From Paenirhodobacter enshiensis (GTDB lineage Bacteria; Pseudomonadota; Alphaproteobacteria; Rhodobacterales; Rhodobacteraceae), in the NCBI RefSeq assembly GCF_000740785.1, contig NZ_JFZB01000001.1:124001-188000 (forward strand): DNA of 64,000 nucleotides, given 5' to 3'. Both the position numbers and the translations under genes were made by a program. A model generated the notes under the pieces. That model made no database searches, was not told the DNA's origin, and worked only from the letters and a program-made list of their open reading frames with translations. Of this stretch, positions 9,865 through 19,195 are shown piece by piece. Every line of letters starts with the position of its first letter. Position 1 is the first letter of the stretch.

Positions 9865-11787
9865 ATGACGCGACAGGGCGCAGCAACGGACGGGCAGGAA
9901 CTTCGCGGGGACGTGCGGGGCCTTCGGGCAGGCAGCGGGCGCGCGCTGCTGCGCACGCTGTGCCTTGCGGCGCTGTGCCTCGGGATGCCGGCACTGGCCG
10001 GGGCGCAGGACAGCGCACCGCAGCCCGCGCGCGCCCCGGTCCGGCCGGCGGACCTTGGGCGGGTGGTGCCCCCGCCTGCGCCGCCCGCGTCGACGGGCGG
10101 CACCCCGCCCCAGACCGCGCCTGTGCCGCCCGCGTCCACCGCCGAGGCCCCGAGTGCCGCCCCGCTGAGCGCCCCGGCGCCACTGCCGCGCCCCGCGGCC
10201 GCCCCGCAAACCGCCCAGCAGAATGGCGTGCCAGATTCCGCCGCCGCCCCGGCCGGCGCCCCCCCCGCCCCCACCACTCCCGCGGCGAGCCCCACTCCGC
10301 TGCCCCGCCCGACCCCGCCCGCTGCCGATGCAATGCCGGCGACAGGTGCCGCCCCCGCGGGTGCCCCGCCGAGCGTCCGGCCCGAAGCCGCCCCGCCCCG
10401 GCCCACGACAGGCGGCTCAGCCGCACAGCCCCAGACCGCAGCCCCTGAACCGGCAGCCGCACCGACAGCCGCCACGGCCACCGCCACGACGGACGGCGCC
10501 GATCTGAGCTGGTCCGAACGTGTGGCGGTCCAGTCGGCGCTGGTCTGGCTCGGTTATTCGGACGGGCGGGCGGACGGGGTGTTCGGAGCCGGCACCCGCA
10601 CCGCGATCGCCGCCTGGCAAAAGGCCACGGGCCTTGCCGCCGATGGCGCACTGAGCCGTCCGCAGACCGACAGGCTGCTGCACGCCGCAGCACAAGGACG
10701 CACGGCCGTCGGGATGGAGAGGGTGAACGATTCCGCCTCGGGGCTGCGGGTGGATCTGCCGCTCGGTCTCGTGGCGTTCGACCGCTACGCCCCGCCTTTC
10801 GTGCAATATGGCCCGAAGGCGGGCTCGGGGGTCAGCGCGATGCTGATCTCGCGCGCGGGCGGGCGCAGCGCGCTCGCCGGGCTTTACGGCGTGGTCCAAA
10901 GTCTGCCCGCAATGCCCGCGCAGGGGCCGCGCAGTCTGAACCTGTATGACTTCGAAATCGCAGGACAGGACGCGCAACGCCACGCCTACGCCCGTGCCGG
11001 GATCGAAGGCGGGCGGATCACCGGTTTCGTGCTGTCCTGGCCCGCCGCCGACGATGCGCGCATGACCCGGGTTCTGGCGACGATGAAGGCCACGTTCACC
11101 CCGCCCGCGGACGCAACCGTGCTGGACCCGGGCCTCGGCACGCCACTGGCGGTGGCACGCGACGATCTGACCTCGGGACTGACGCCCGAGCGCCCGGCGT
11201 TCTGGCGCGCGGGAACCTATGTCTCGCCCGAGGGAGCGGTGCTGACGCTCGCGGACGGGCTTGCGGGCTGCCGGCGGCTGACCGTCGGCACGGTCGCGGC
11301 AAGCATCGTCTACAGCGACGCGACATTCGCCGTGCTGAACCCGGATCCGCCGCTGTCGCCGCGCGAGATGGCGCGTCTGGCCCCGGCGCTGCCTGCCCCG
11401 GACGCCGAAGTCGTCGTCGCGGGGTTTCCCTGGCCCGATGCGATGGCCGCCCCGGCGGTGACCTTCGGCACGCTGCGCGGCGCCGACAAGATTCCCGGCG
11501 CTGCCGCCGACGCCCCGGCCGCCATCCGGCTGTCGGTGCCGGCACGTCCCGGCAATGCCGGGGGGCCGGTTCTCGATGCCTCAGGCGCGGTCGCGGCGCT
11601 GATTCTGGCCCCCGATCCGGCAGCGGGCGACAGCAGCCGGGCGGTGCCGCTCGGCCCGCTCGGGGCGGCGCTGGCGGGACGAGACTATGCCCCCGAGACC
11701 GCCGAGGCCGGCGCCCCGACCCTGCCCGATGCCGAGCTGTCGCGCCGGGCCGCGGCGATGACGACGCGCATCGGCTGCTGGAACTGA
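9865..11787 (+). CDS. Exported peptidoglycan-binding, trypsin-fold protein with a degenerate active site
   Basis: 640 residues: an N-terminal signal sequence (LLRTLCLAALCLGMPALAGA, ending near residue 48), a proline/alanine-rich linker of about 150 residues, a peptidoglycan-binding domain (about 212-275, with VQSALVWLGYSDGRADGVFG), a middle domain, and a C-terminal chymotrypsin-like domain. In the last domain the nucleophile motif GNSGGP reads GNAGGP (Ala565), and VLTAAH reads VLTLAD (Asp464). Both Ser and His are therefore missing, and it should not be an active serine protease. It may bind the wall or other envelope proteins. An alternative in-frame ATG lies at 9832. It is divergent from glyQ, and pyc follows after 142 nt. 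Confidence 0.8.
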   Translation: MTRQGAATDGQELRGDVRGLRAGSGRALLRTLCLAALCLGMPALAGAQDSAPQPARAPVRPADLGRVVPPPAPPASTGGTPPQTAPVPPASTAEAPSAAPLSAPAPLPRPAAAPQTAQQNGVPDSAAAPAGAPPAPTTPAASPTPLPRPTPPAADAMPATGAAPAGAPPSVRPEAAPPRPTTGGSAAQPQTAAPEPAAAPTAATATATTDGADLSWSERVAVQSALVWLGYSDGRADGVFGAGTRTAIAAWQKATGLAADGALSRPQTDRLLHAAAQGRTAVGMERVNDSASGLRVDLPLGLVAFDRYAPPFVQYGPKAGSGVSAMLISRAGGRSALAGLYGVVQSLPAMPAQGPRSLNLYDFEIAGQDAQRHAYARAGIEGGRITGFVLSWPAADDARMTRVLATMKATFTPPADATVLDPGLGTPLAVARDDLTSGLTPERPAFWRAGTYVSPEGAVLTLADGLAGCRRLTVGTVAASIVYSDATFAVLNPDPPLSPREMARLAPALPAPDAEVVVAGFPWPDAMAAPAVTFGTLRGADKIPGAAADAPAAIRLSVPARPGNAGGPVLDASGAVAALILAPDPAAGDSSRAVPLGPLGAALAGRDYAPETAEAGAPTLPDAELSRRAAAMTTRIGCWN

Positions 11788-11797
11788 TCGCGCCCGG

Positions 11798-11839
11798 AAA
11801 GTTTGCAAACCCCTCCCTGACCGGGGCGCAAAGTTGCCA
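11798..11839 (+). promoter_or_regulatory. Candidate ScfR/RamB-type operator upstream of pyc
   Basis: AAAGTTTGCAAA at 11798-11809 includes the palindrome GTTTGCAAAC. A second, weaker copy AAAGTTGCCA lies at 11830-11839, 32 nt on (about three helical turns). TTTGCAAA is the core recognised by the short-chain acyl-CoA regulators RamB and PccR as I recall them. The sites lie 120 and 91 nt before the pyc start, upstream of a weak promoter, which would fit an activator. A TTTGCAAA also precedes pccB. Confidence 0.5.
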
Positions 11840-11857
11840 CTCCGGCGATTTTCCATT

Positions 11858-11885
11858 TTGTGCCGGCCCGCGCCACCGATAGGCT
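11858..11885 (+). promoter_or_regulatory. Possible promoter of pyc
   Basis: TTGTGC (11858-11863) and TAGGCT (11880-11885) are separated by 16 nt and lie 45 nt before the pyc start. Both boxes match the consensus only weakly, as expected for an activated promoter. Confidence 0.3.
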
Positions 11886-11929
11886 GTCCCCCGGGTGCCC
11901 GCCTCGCGGCACCGCTGGGAGAGAGATGA

Positions 11930-14900
11930 ATGTTTCGCAAGATACTGGTTGCAAACCGTGGCGAAATCGCGATCCGCGTGCTGCGCGCGGCGAACGAACT
12001 CGGTAAGAAGACGGTGGCGATCTATGCCGAAGAAGACAAGCTGAGCCTGCACCGCTTCAAGGCAGATGAGGCTTACCGCATCGGCGAGGGGCTGAGCCCG
12101 GTGGGCGCCTATCTCTCGATCCCCGAAATCATCCGCGTGGCGAAATTGTCGGGCGCGGATGCGATCCATCCGGGCTATGGGCTGCTCTCCGAGAACCCCG
12201 ATTTCGTCGAGGCCTGCGCCGCCGCCGGCATTGCCTTCATCGGCCCGAGGGCCGAGACGATGCGCGCGCTCGGCGACAAGGCATCCGCCCGGCATGTGGC
12301 GATGAAGGCCGGCGTGCCGGTGATCCCCGCGACCGAGGTTCTGGGCGACGATTTCGACGCGATCCGAACCGAGGCCGCCGGGATCGGCTATCCGCTGATG
12401 CTCAAGGCGAGCTGGGGCGGCGGCGGACGGGGCATGCGCCCGGTCTTCGGCCCCGAGGAGCTGGAGGGCAAGGTTCTCGAAGGCCGCCGCGAGGCCGAGG
12501 CCGCCTTCGGCAATGGCGAGGGCTACCTCGAAAAGATGATCCTGCGCGCCCGCCACGTCGAGGTGCAGCTTCTGGGCGACACCCACGGCCACCTTTACCA
12601 CCTGTTCGAGCGTGACTGCACCGTGCAGCGGCGCAACCAGAAGGTCGTCGAACGCGCCCCCGCCCCCTATCTCGACGAAGCCCAGCGCGCCGAGGTCTGT
12701 GCGCTGGCGCTGAAGATCGGCAATGCCGTCGGCTATCAGAACGCCGGCACGGTCGAGTTCCTGATGGATATGGACAGCGGCAGGTTCTACTTCATCGAGG
12801 TCAACCCGCGCGTCCAGGTCGAGCATACCGTGACCGAGGAAGTCACCGGCATCGACATCGTTCAGGCGCAGATCATGATCGCCGAGGGCGCGACGCTGGC
12901 CGAGGCGACGGGCGCGGCGAGCCAGTCCGACATTCATCTGAACGGCCATGCGCTGCAATGCCGGGTGACGACGGAAGACCCGCAGAACAACTTCATCCCC
13001 GATTACGGCCGGATCACCGCTTACCGCACCGCGACGGGCAATGGCGTGCGCCTCGACGGCGGCACGGCCTATGCGGGCGGCGTGGTGACGCGCTATTACG
13101 ACTCGCTTCTGGTCAAGGTCACCGCCTGGGCGCCGACGCCCGAAAAGGCCATCGCCCGCATGGACCGGGCCTTGCGCGAATTCCGCATCCGCGGCGTCAG
13201 CACCAACATCGACTTCGTGGTGAACCTGCTCAAGCACCCGACGTTCCTCGACATGAGCTACACCACCAAGTTCATCGACACGACGCCGGCCCTGTTCCAG
13301 TTCAAGCGCCACGCCGACCGGGCGACGAAGCTGTTGACCTACATCGCCGACATCACGGTGAACGGTCACCCCGAGACCGCGGGCCGTCCGCTGCCGCCCG
13401 CGGGCGCCAGGGCGCCGAAGCTGCCGCCGGTGAAGGACACCATCGCGCCGGGCACGCGCCAGCTTCTGGAGGCCGGGGGGCCGAAGGCGGTGGCCGAGTG
13501 GATGAAGGATCAGACGCGGCTTCTGATCACCGACACCACGATGCGCGACGGCCATCAGTCGCTGCTGGCGACGCGGATGCGCTCGGACGACATCGTGCGG
13601 GCGGCGGGGGCCTATGCGGCGAACCTGCCGGGGCTGTTCTCGGTCGAGTGCTGGGGCGGCGCGACCTTCGACGTGGCCTATCGGTTCTTGCAGGAATGCC
13701 CCTGGCAGCGGCTGCGCGACATCCGCGAGCGGATGCCCAACATCCTGACGCAGATGCTGCTGCGCGGCGCGAACGGGGTCGGTTACACCAACTATCCCGA
13801 CAACGTGGTCACCTTCTTCGTCGAGACCGCGGCGAAATCCGGCGTCGATCTGTTCCGCGTGTTCGACAGCCTGAACTGGGTCGAGAACATGCGCGTCGCG
13901 ATGGATGCGGTGATCGCGTCCGGCAAGATCTGCGAAGGCACGATCTGCTATACCGGCGACATCCTGAACCCGGACCGCGCCAAATACGATCTGAAGTATT
14001 ACGTCGATCTGGCGAAGGATCTGGAGGCCGCCGGGGCGCATGTCCTCGGGCTGAAGGACATGGCGGGGCTGATGAAGCCCGCGGCGGCGGGCGCGCTGAT
14101 CCGCGCACTGAAAGACGAAGTGGGCCTGCCGGTGCATTTCCACACCCATGACACGTCGGGCATCTCGGCCGCCTCGGTTCTGGCGGCGGCGGAGGCCGGG
14201 GTGGATGCGGTCGATGCGGCGATGGACGCGTTCTCGGGCGGCACCTCGCAGCCCTGCCTTGGCTCGATCGTCGAGGCGCTGGCACATGGGCCGCGCGATA
14301 CCGGCCTCGACATCGGCGCGATCCGGCGGCTGTCGGGTTACTGGGAGGGCGTGCGCCACCAATATGCCGCTTTCGAGAGCGGGATCGAGGCCCCGGCCTC
14401 CGAGGTCTATCTGCACGAGATGCCCGGAGGTCAGTTCACCAACCTCAAGGCGCAGGCGCGCAGCCTCGGTCTGGAAGAGCGCTGGCACGAGGTCGCGCAG
14501 GCCTATGCCGACGCGAACCGGCTGTTCGGCGACATCGTGAAGGTCACGCCGTCCTCGAAGGTGGTGGGCGACATGGCACTGATGATGGTGGCGCAGGGGC
14601 TGAGCGCGGCGGATGTGCTTGATCCGGCGAAGGACGTGGCCTTCCCCGATTCGGTCGTCGACATGATGCGCGGCAACCTCGGTCAGCCGCCGGGCGGCTG
14701 GCCCGCGGCGATCAGCGCGAAGGTGCTCAAGGGCGAGACCCCCTCGACCGAGCGGCCGGGCAAGCATCTGCCGCCCGTGGACCTCGACGCCGCGCGTCGG
14801 GATCTGCGCAAGACCCTCGACGACGAGGAGATCGACGACGAGGATCTGGCCGCCTGGCTGATGTATCCGAAGGTGTTCACCGATTACCGGCTGCGCCATC

Positions 14901-15364
14901 GCGATTACGGCCCGGTGCGCACCCTGCCGACGCCGGTGTTCTTCTACGGCATGAAGCCGGGCGACGAGGTTTCGGTCGAACTCTCCCAGGGCAAGACGCT
15001 GGAGATCCGCTATCAGACCCGCTCTGACACCGACGAGCAGGGCCAGGTGAAGGTGTTCTTCGAGCTGAACGGTCAGCCGCGCTCGGTCCGGGTGCCGGAT
15101 CGCTCGGCCCGCGCCGGGGTGAAGGCACGTCCGAAGGCCGATCCGGCAGCGCCGGGCCAGATCGGGGCGCCGATGCCGGGGGTGGTGGCATCGGTCGCGG
15201 TCACCCAGGGCCAGCCGGTGAAGGCGGGCGATCTGCTGCTGACCATCGAAGCGATGAAGATGGAGACCGGCATCCATGCCGACCGCGACGGCACCATCAC
15301 GGCCCTTCATGTCACGCCCGGCGCGCAGATCGACGCCAAGGATCTTCTGGCGGTGATCGGCTGA
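11930..15364 (+). CDS. pyc: Pyruvate carboxylase
   Basis: Carboxylates pyruvate to oxaloacetate with ATP and bicarbonate, refilling the TCA cycle. The 1144 residues hold, in order, biotin carboxylase (MFRKILVANRGEIAIRVLRA; KASWGGGGRGMR; FIEVNPRVQVEHTVTEEVTG), the carboxyltransferase (LLITDTTMRDGHQSLLATR; ECWGGATFDVAYRFL; HFHTHDTSG) and a biotin carrier domain with AMKMETG, biotin site Lys1110. Length and order match single-chain Pyc. GGGAGAGAG precedes ATG 11930. It stands alone, with TTTGCAAA-type sites upstream, so it may be tied to acyl-CoA or C2/C3 metabolism. Confidence 0.97.
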   Translation: MFRKILVANRGEIAIRVLRAANELGKKTVAIYAEEDKLSLHRFKADEAYRIGEGLSPVGAYLSIPEIIRVAKLSGADAIHPGYGLLSENPDFVEACAAAGIAFIGPRAETMRALGDKASARHVAMKAGVPVIPATEVLGDDFDAIRTEAAGIGYPLMLKASWGGGGRGMRPVFGPEELEGKVLEGRREAEAAFGNGEGYLEKMILRARHVEVQLLGDTHGHLYHLFERDCTVQRRNQKVVERAPAPYLDEAQRAEVCALALKIGNAVGYQNAGTVEFLMDMDSGRFYFIEVNPRVQVEHTVTEEVTGIDIVQAQIMIAEGATLAEATGAASQSDIHLNGHALQCRVTTEDPQNNFIPDYGRITAYRTATGNGVRLDGGTAYAGGVVTRYYDSLLVKVTAWAPTPEKAIARMDRALREFRIRGVSTNIDFVVNLLKHPTFLDMSYTTKFIDTTPALFQFKRHADRATKLLTYIADITVNGHPETAGRPLPPAGARAPKLPPVKDTIAPGTRQLLEAGGPKAVAEWMKDQTRLLITDTTMRDGHQSLLATRMRSDDIVRAAGAYAANLPGLFSVECWGGATFDVAYRFLQECPWQRLRDIRERMPNILTQMLLRGANGVGYTNYPDNVVTFFVETAAKSGVDLFRVFDSLNWVENMRVAMDAVIASGKICEGTICYTGDILNPDRAKYDLKYYVDLAKDLEAAGAHVLGLKDMAGLMKPAAAGALIRALKDEVGLPVHFHTHDTSGISAASVLAAAEAGVDAVDAAMDAFSGGTSQPCLGSIVEALAHGPRDTGLDIGAIRRLSGYWEGVRHQYAAFESGIEAPASEVYLHEMPGGQFTNLKAQARSLGLEERWHEVAQAYADANRLFGDIVKVTPSSKVVGDMALMMVAQGLSAADVLDPAKDVAFPDSVVDMMRGNLGQPPGGWPAAISAKVLKGETPSTERPGKHLPPVDLDAARRDLRKTLDDEEIDDEDLAAWLMYPKVFTDYRLRHRDYGPVRTLPTPVFFYGMKPGDEVSVELSQGKTLEIRYQTRSDTDEQGQVKVFFELNGQPRSVRVPDRSARAGVKARPKADPAAPGQIGAPMPGVVASVAVTQGQPVKAGDLLLTIEAMKMETGIHADRDGTITALHVTPGAQIDAKDLLAVIG

Positions 15365-15540
15365 GTCGCCATCGCGATACGGGGCCGGCATCCGATTCGG
15401 GCGCCGGTCGCCGTCGCACGCCGGCCTCGGGACGATGCGGGCCGAAGCCCGGATCGCGGCCTGTCCCTTTGTGCCAAGGGCGAACCCGCATTCCGCCCCC
15501 ACCCTGCGGCGGGAATTCAGCGCGGGGTGCAATTTTTCCC

Positions 15541-15568
15541 TTGCAGCCCTCCGCGCCATCCCCTAAAT
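15541..15568 (+). promoter_or_regulatory. Promoter of the tRNA-Gly pair
   Basis: TTGCAG (15541-15546) and CTAAAT (15563-15568) are 16 nt apart. The tRNA starts at 15590, and the sequence after the -10 is GC-rich (CCCCGC), as in stringently controlled stable-RNA promoters. Confidence 0.5.
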
Positions 15569-15589
15569 CCCCGCTCACCGAAACGGAAT

Positions 15590-15664
15590 GCGGGTGTAGC
15601 TCAGGGGTAGAGCATAACCTTGCCAAGGTTAGGGTCGAGGGTTCGAATCCCTTCGCCCGCTCCA
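15590..15664 (+). tRNA. tRNA-Gly(GCC), copy 1
   Basis: Full cloverleaf: acceptor GCGGGTG/CGCCCGC with one T-G pair, D arm GCTC...GAGC, anticodon stem TAACC/GGTTA around the loop TTGCCAA (anticodon GCC), T arm GAGGGTTCGAATCCCTT, and encoded CCA at 15662-15664. It is identical to the second copy 97 nt downstream. Confidence 0.98.
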
Positions 15665-15686
15665 ATTCGGCGAAGGACGCTAGAGT

Positions 15687-15761
15687 GCGGGTGTAGCTCA
15701 GGGGTAGAGCATAACCTTGCCAAGGTTAGGGTCGAGGGTTCGAATCCCTTCGCCCGCTCCA
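15687..15761 (+). tRNA. tRNA-Gly(GCC), copy 2
   Basis: Identical to the first copy, including the anticodon GCC and the encoded CCA (15759-15761). Only 22 nt separate the two, and a terminator follows 9 nt after this copy, so the pair is one transcript. Confidence 0.98.
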
Positions 15762-15770
15762 GCGAACGAA

Positions 15771-15801
15771 AAGGACCGCTTCGGCGGTCCTTTTGTTTTT
15801 T
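15771..15801 (+). terminator. Rho-independent terminator after the tRNA-Gly pair
   Basis: Perfect 9-bp stem AAGGACCGC / GCGGTCCTT with a TTCG tetraloop (15771-15792), followed by TTTTGTTTTTT. Confidence 0.95.
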
Positions 15802-15828
15802 CCATCCCCGGTTTCCGCCCTCGCCGCT

Positions 15829-15856
15829 TTGCAACCGGCCCCGCCCCGCCTATAAG
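15829..15856 (+). promoter_or_regulatory. Promoter of the hisB operon
   Basis: TTGCAA (15829-15834) and TATAAG (15851-15856) with a 16-nt spacer. It lies 36 nt before the hisB start and directly after the tRNA terminator. Confidence 0.55.
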
Positions 15857-15891
15857 GCCCCTGAAAGCCGGATCGAACCCCGGAGGGAGCC

Positions 15892-16479
15892 ATGCGCACA
15901 GCGTCGATCACCCGCAAGACCGCCGAAACCGCGATCGAGGTCGAGATCAACCTCGACGGAACCGGCGTCTACCGAAATCACACCGGGGTCGGGTTCTTCG
16001 ACCACATGCTCGACCAGCTGTCGCGCCACTCGCTGATCGACATGACGATCACCGCGAAGGGCGATTATCACATCGACGATCACCACACCGTCGAGGACAC
16101 CGGCATCGCGCTCGGTCAGGCGCTGGTGAAGGCGCTCGGCGACAAGGCGGGGATCCGGCGTTACGGGCATTTCGCGCTGGCGATGGATGACACGCAGATG
16201 GCCTGCGCGCTGGATCTGTCGGCGCGGCCCTATCTGGTGTGGAACGTCGAGTTCCCGACGCAGAAGATCGGCACCTTCGATACCGAGCTGGTGCGCGAGT
16301 TCTTCCAGGCGCTCGCGACAAACGGCGGCATCACGCTGCACATCGACAAGGTGCACGGCATCAACAGCCACCATATCGCGGAAGCCGGCTTCAAGGCGGT
16401 GGCGCGGGCACTGCGCATGGCGGTCGAGATCGACCCGCGCATGGCGGGCGCGCTGCCCTCGACGAAGGGCGCGCTGTGA
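15892..16479 (+). CDS. hisB: Imidazoleglycerol-phosphate dehydratase
   Basis: Dehydrates imidazoleglycerol phosphate to imidazole-acetol phosphate, the sixth step of histidine synthesis. It is 195 residues long, the monofunctional form without the N-terminal phosphatase of E. coli HisB. Metal-binding motifs [10 protein letters not shown] and [14 protein letters not shown] are both present, as is [18 protein letters not shown] precedes ATG 15892. It is the first gene of hisB-hisH-hisA and overlaps hisH by one base (TGATG). Confidence 0.97.
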   Translation: MRTASITRKTAETAIEVEINLDGTGVYRNHTGVGFFDHMLDQLSRHSLIDMTITAKGDYHIDDHHTVEDTGIALGQALVKALGDKAGIRRYGHFALAMDDTQMACALDLSARPYLVWNVEFPTQKIGTFDTELVREFFQALATNGGITLHIDKVHGINSHHIAEAGFKAVARALRMAVEIDPRMAGALPSTKGAL

Positions 16480-17117
16480 TGCTGACGGCACTGGTCGATT
16501 ACGATTCGGGCAACCTGCACTCGGCGCGCAAGGCGTTCGAGCGGGTGGCGAACGAGACCGGGCGCGGCGAGATCACCGTGACCTCGGACCCCGAGGTGGT
16601 GGCGCGCGCCGACCGGATCGTGCTGCCGGGCGACGGGGCCTTCCCGTCGTGCCGCGCGGCGCTGATCCGCCACACCGGGCTGTTCGAGGCAATCGCGGAA
16701 TCGGTGCGAGAGCGCGGCCGGCCGTTCCTCGGCATCTGCATCGGGATGCAGATGCTGGCGAGCCGCGGCCTCGAATTCGAACCGACCGAGGGCTTCGGCT
16801 GGATCCCGGGCGAGGTGGTGCGCATCGCTCCCGCCGACCCGGCGCTGAAGGTGCCGCACATGGGCTGGAACGATCTGGTGATCGACCGGCCGCATCCGCT
16901 GCTCGAAGGGATCGCCACCGGCGATCACGCCTATTTCGTGCATTCCTATCACTTCCAGGTCGCCGATCCCGCCGACCGTATCGCCCATGTCGATTACGCC
17001 GGGCCGATCACCGCGATCGTCGGGCGCGACAATGTGGCGGGCGCGCAGTTCCACCCCGAGAAGTCGCAGGCGACCGGCCTGCGGATGATCGCGAATTTCC
17101 TCGGCTGGCAGCCCTGA
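16479..17117 (+). CDS. hisH: Imidazole glycerol phosphate synthase, glutaminase subunit
   Basis: Releases ammonia from glutamine and passes it to HisF for imidazole ring formation. Its 212 residues form a class I amidotransferase with the catalytic triad Cys87 (GICIGMQM), His192 and Glu194 (QFHPEKS). The oxyanion loop [10 protein letters not shown] and the HMGWND segment are typical. ATG 16479 overlaps the hisB stop, so translation is coupled. The partner hisF lies 1 kb downstream, after hisA and a repeat element. Confidence 0.97.
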   Translation: MLTALVDYDSGNLHSARKAFERVANETGRGEITVTSDPEVVARADRIVLPGDGAFPSCRAALIRHTGLFEAIAESVRERGRPFLGICIGMQMLASRGLEFEPTEGFGWIPGEVVRIAPADPALKVPHMGWNDLVIDRPHPLLEGIATGDHAYFVHSYHFQVADPADRIAHVDYAGPITAIVGRDNVAGAQFHPEKSQATGLRMIANFLGWQP

Positions 17118-17172
17118 GCGCCCGCCTTTTCCCCGGCCCGACAGACGCGGCCCGACAGCCCCGGACAGACAG

Positions 17173-17892
17173 ATGATTCTTTATCCCGCCATCGACCTCA
17201 AGGACGGCCATTGCGTGCGCCTGCTGCGCGGCGACATGGACAAGGCCACGGTGTTCGGCGACGACCCGGCGGCGCAGGCCGCGAAATTCGAGGCCGCCGG
17301 CTGCGAATGGCTGCACCTCGTCGATCTGAACGGCGCCTTCGCCGGCGCCCCGGTGAACGCCACCGCGGTCGAGGCGATCCTCGCCCGGATCAAGGTGCCC
17401 GCCCAGCTCGGCGGCGGCATCCGCGACATGAAGACCATCGAGACCTGGCTGTCGAAGGGCCTTGCGCGCGTGATCCTAGGCACCGTCGCGGTCGAGAACC
17501 CCGATCTGGTGCGCGAGGCGGCACGCGCCTTCCCCGGACAGGTGGCAGTCGGCATCGACGCCCGCGGCGGCCGCGTCGCAACCAAGGGCTGGGCCGAGGA
17601 GACCGAGGTCATGGTCACCGACCTCGCCCGCAGTTTCGAGGACGCCGGCGTCGCCGCGATCATCTACACCGACATCCTGCGCGACGGCGCGATGAAGGGG
17701 CCGAACATCGCCGCGACCGAAGAGCTCGCCCGCGCGGTGTCGATTCCGGTGATCGCCTCGGGCGGCGTGTCCTCGGTCGGGGATCTGATCGCGCTGCGCG
17801 ACACGGGCGCCATCGCCGGCGCGATCTCGGGGCGCGCACTCTATGACGGGGCGATCGATCTCACGGCGGCCCTGGCTGCGCTGAAGGCCTGA
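17173..17892 (+). CDS. hisA: ProFAR isomerase
   Basis: Phosphoribosylformimino-5-aminoimidazole carboxamide ribotide isomerase opens the ribose ring of ProFAR (Amadori rearrangement) in histidine synthesis. Its 239 residues fold as a half-repeat TIM barrel with the catalytic Asp8 in [16 protein letters not shown] and the second acid in [13 protein letters not shown]. Phosphate-binding loops QLGGGIR and IASGGVSS are visible. It follows hisH after 55 nt on the same strand. Confidence 0.97.
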   Translation: MILYPAIDLKDGHCVRLLRGDMDKATVFGDDPAAQAAKFEAAGCEWLHLVDLNGAFAGAPVNATAVEAILARIKVPAQLGGGIRDMKTIETWLSKGLARVILGTVAVENPDLVREAARAFPGQVAVGIDARGGRVATKGWAEETEVMVTDLARSFEDAGVAAIIYTDILRDGAMKGPNIAATEELARAVSIPVIASGGVSSVGDLIALRDTGAIAGAISGRALYDGAIDLTAALAALKA

Positions 17893-17920
17893 GCGCACCG
17901 CTCGCGCAAGAAAACAGAGA

Positions 17921-18044
17921 GGGGGCTCTGCCCCCTCGGGCCTGCGGCCCTCACCCCCGGGATATTTGGGGCGAATCGAAAGACAAAGGTGCCCTGCCCC
18001 TTTCGGCTTTCCATAAATATCCCGGGGTGCGGGGCAGAGCCCCG
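17921..18044. repeat. Palindromic CCCGGGATATTT-family element, copy B (full)
   Basis: The order is GGGGGCTCTGCCCCC (17921-17935), an inner hairpin GGGCC-TGC-GGCCC, the core CCCCCGGGATATTT followed by GCGAATCGAAAG, then on the other arm CTTTCCATAAATATCCCGGGG and GGGGCAGAGCCCCGC. The outer blocks are mutual complements, so the whole can fold into one long stem. It lies between hisA and hisF. Confidence 0.85.
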
Positions 18045-18100
18045 CTCGGCACTGGCCACGGGCGCGCCGGCGCGTTATCTAGGCCCCAAAGGAGCCCGCC

Positions 18101-18862
18101 ATGCTGAAGACCCGGATCATCCCCTGCCTCGACGTCGCTGACGGGCGCGTGGTCAAGGGCGTGAACTTCGTCAACCTGATCGACGCGGGCGATCCGGTGG
18201 AGGCCGCGAAGGCCTATGACGCGGCGGGCGCAGACGAGCTGTGTTTCCTCGACATCCATGCCACACACGAGAACCGCGGCACGATGTACGATCTGGTCAC
18301 CCGCACTGCCGAGCAATGCTTCATGCCGCTGACCGTGGGCGGCGGCGTGCGCAGTCCTGAAGACGTGCGCAAGCTGCTGCTCGCCGGTGCCGACAAGGTG
18401 TCGTTCAACTCGGCCGCGGTGGCCGATCCGAATGTCGTCGCCGAGGCCGCAGACCGCTTCGGCAGCCAGTGCATCGTCGTCGCCATCGACGCCAAGACCG
18501 TCGCCCCGGGCCGGTGGGAGATCTTCACCCATGGCGGACGCAAATCGACCGGCATCGACGCCGTCGAATTCGCCCGCACCGTCGAGGCGAAGGGCGCGGG
18601 CGAGATCCTGCTGACCTCGATGGACCGCGACGGCACCCGCGCGGGCTTCAACATTCCGCTCACCCGCGCCATCGCCGACGCCGTCGAGGTTCCGGTCATC
18701 GCCTCGGGCGGGGTCGGCACGCTCGACCATCTCGTCGAAGGGGTGACCGAAGGCCATGCGAGCGCCGTGCTCGCCGCCTCGATCTTCCACTTCGGCACCT
18801 ACACCATCCGCGAGGCCAAGGAGCACATGGCCGCCGCGGGCATCCCCGTGAGGCTGACATGA
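18101..18862 (+). CDS. hisF: Imidazole glycerol phosphate synthase, cyclase subunit
   Basis: Uses ammonia from HisH to close the imidazole ring, giving imidazoleglycerol phosphate and AICAR. It is 253 residues long with the catalytic pair Asp11 ([15 protein letters not shown]) and the aspartate in [24 protein letters not shown] and [11 protein letters not shown] bind phosphate. An AAAGGAG site precedes ATG 18101. The gene is separated from hisA by a palindromic repeat element and overlaps hisE by ATGA. Confidence 0.98.
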   Translation: MLKTRIIPCLDVADGRVVKGVNFVNLIDAGDPVEAAKAYDAAGADELCFLDIHATHENRGTMYDLVTRTAEQCFMPLTVGGGVRSPEDVRKLLLAGADKVSFNSAAVADPNVVAEAADRFGSQCIVVAIDAKTVAPGRWEIFTHGGRKSTGIDAVEFARTVEAKGAGEILLTSMDRDGTRAGFNIPLTRAIADAVEVPVIASGGVGTLDHLVEGVTEGHASAVLAASIFHFGTYTIREAKEHMAAAGIPVRLT

Positions 18863-19170
18863 ACACGCTCGAACGGCTCGCCGCCACCATCCAGGCGCGC
18901 AAGGACGCCGACCCCGACAGCAGCTGGACTGCGAAGCTGTTCTCGAAGGGGGCGAACAAATGCGCCCAGAAGTTCGGCGAGGAAGCGATCGAGGCCTGCA
19001 TGGCCGTGGCCAAGGACGATCGCGACAACCTGATCTACGAATCCGCCGATGTGCTGTATCATCTGCTGGTGATGCTGACCGCGCGCGGTGTGACGCTCGA
19101 AGAGGTGCTGGCCGAACTGGAACGGCGCGAGGGCACTTCGGGGATCGCCGAGAAGGCCGCCCGCGGCTGA
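18859..19170 (+). CDS. hisE: Phosphoribosyl-ATP pyrophosphatase
   Basis: Hydrolyses phosphoribosyl-ATP to phosphoribosyl-AMP, the second step of histidine synthesis. Its 103 residues form an all-alpha MazG-like fold with the metal-binding pattern [13 protein letters not shown] and [13 protein letters not shown]. It stands alone here, whereas in E. coli it is fused to HisI; the separate hisI is at 58645. ATG 18859 overlaps the hisF stop. Confidence 0.97.
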   Translation: MNTLERLAATIQARKDADPDSSWTAKLFSKGANKCAQKFGEEAIEACMAVAKDDRDNLIYESADVLYHLLVMLTARGVTLEEVLAELERREGTSGIAEKAARG

Positions 19171-19195
19171 GCGCCTCAAACCCTCCGGAGGCCCG

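Noticed and set aside
11096-15559. Long minus-strand open frame opposite pyc
   Set aside because: It is a shadow of pyruvate carboxylase in the GC-rich frame, with no ribosome binding site or recognisable domain.
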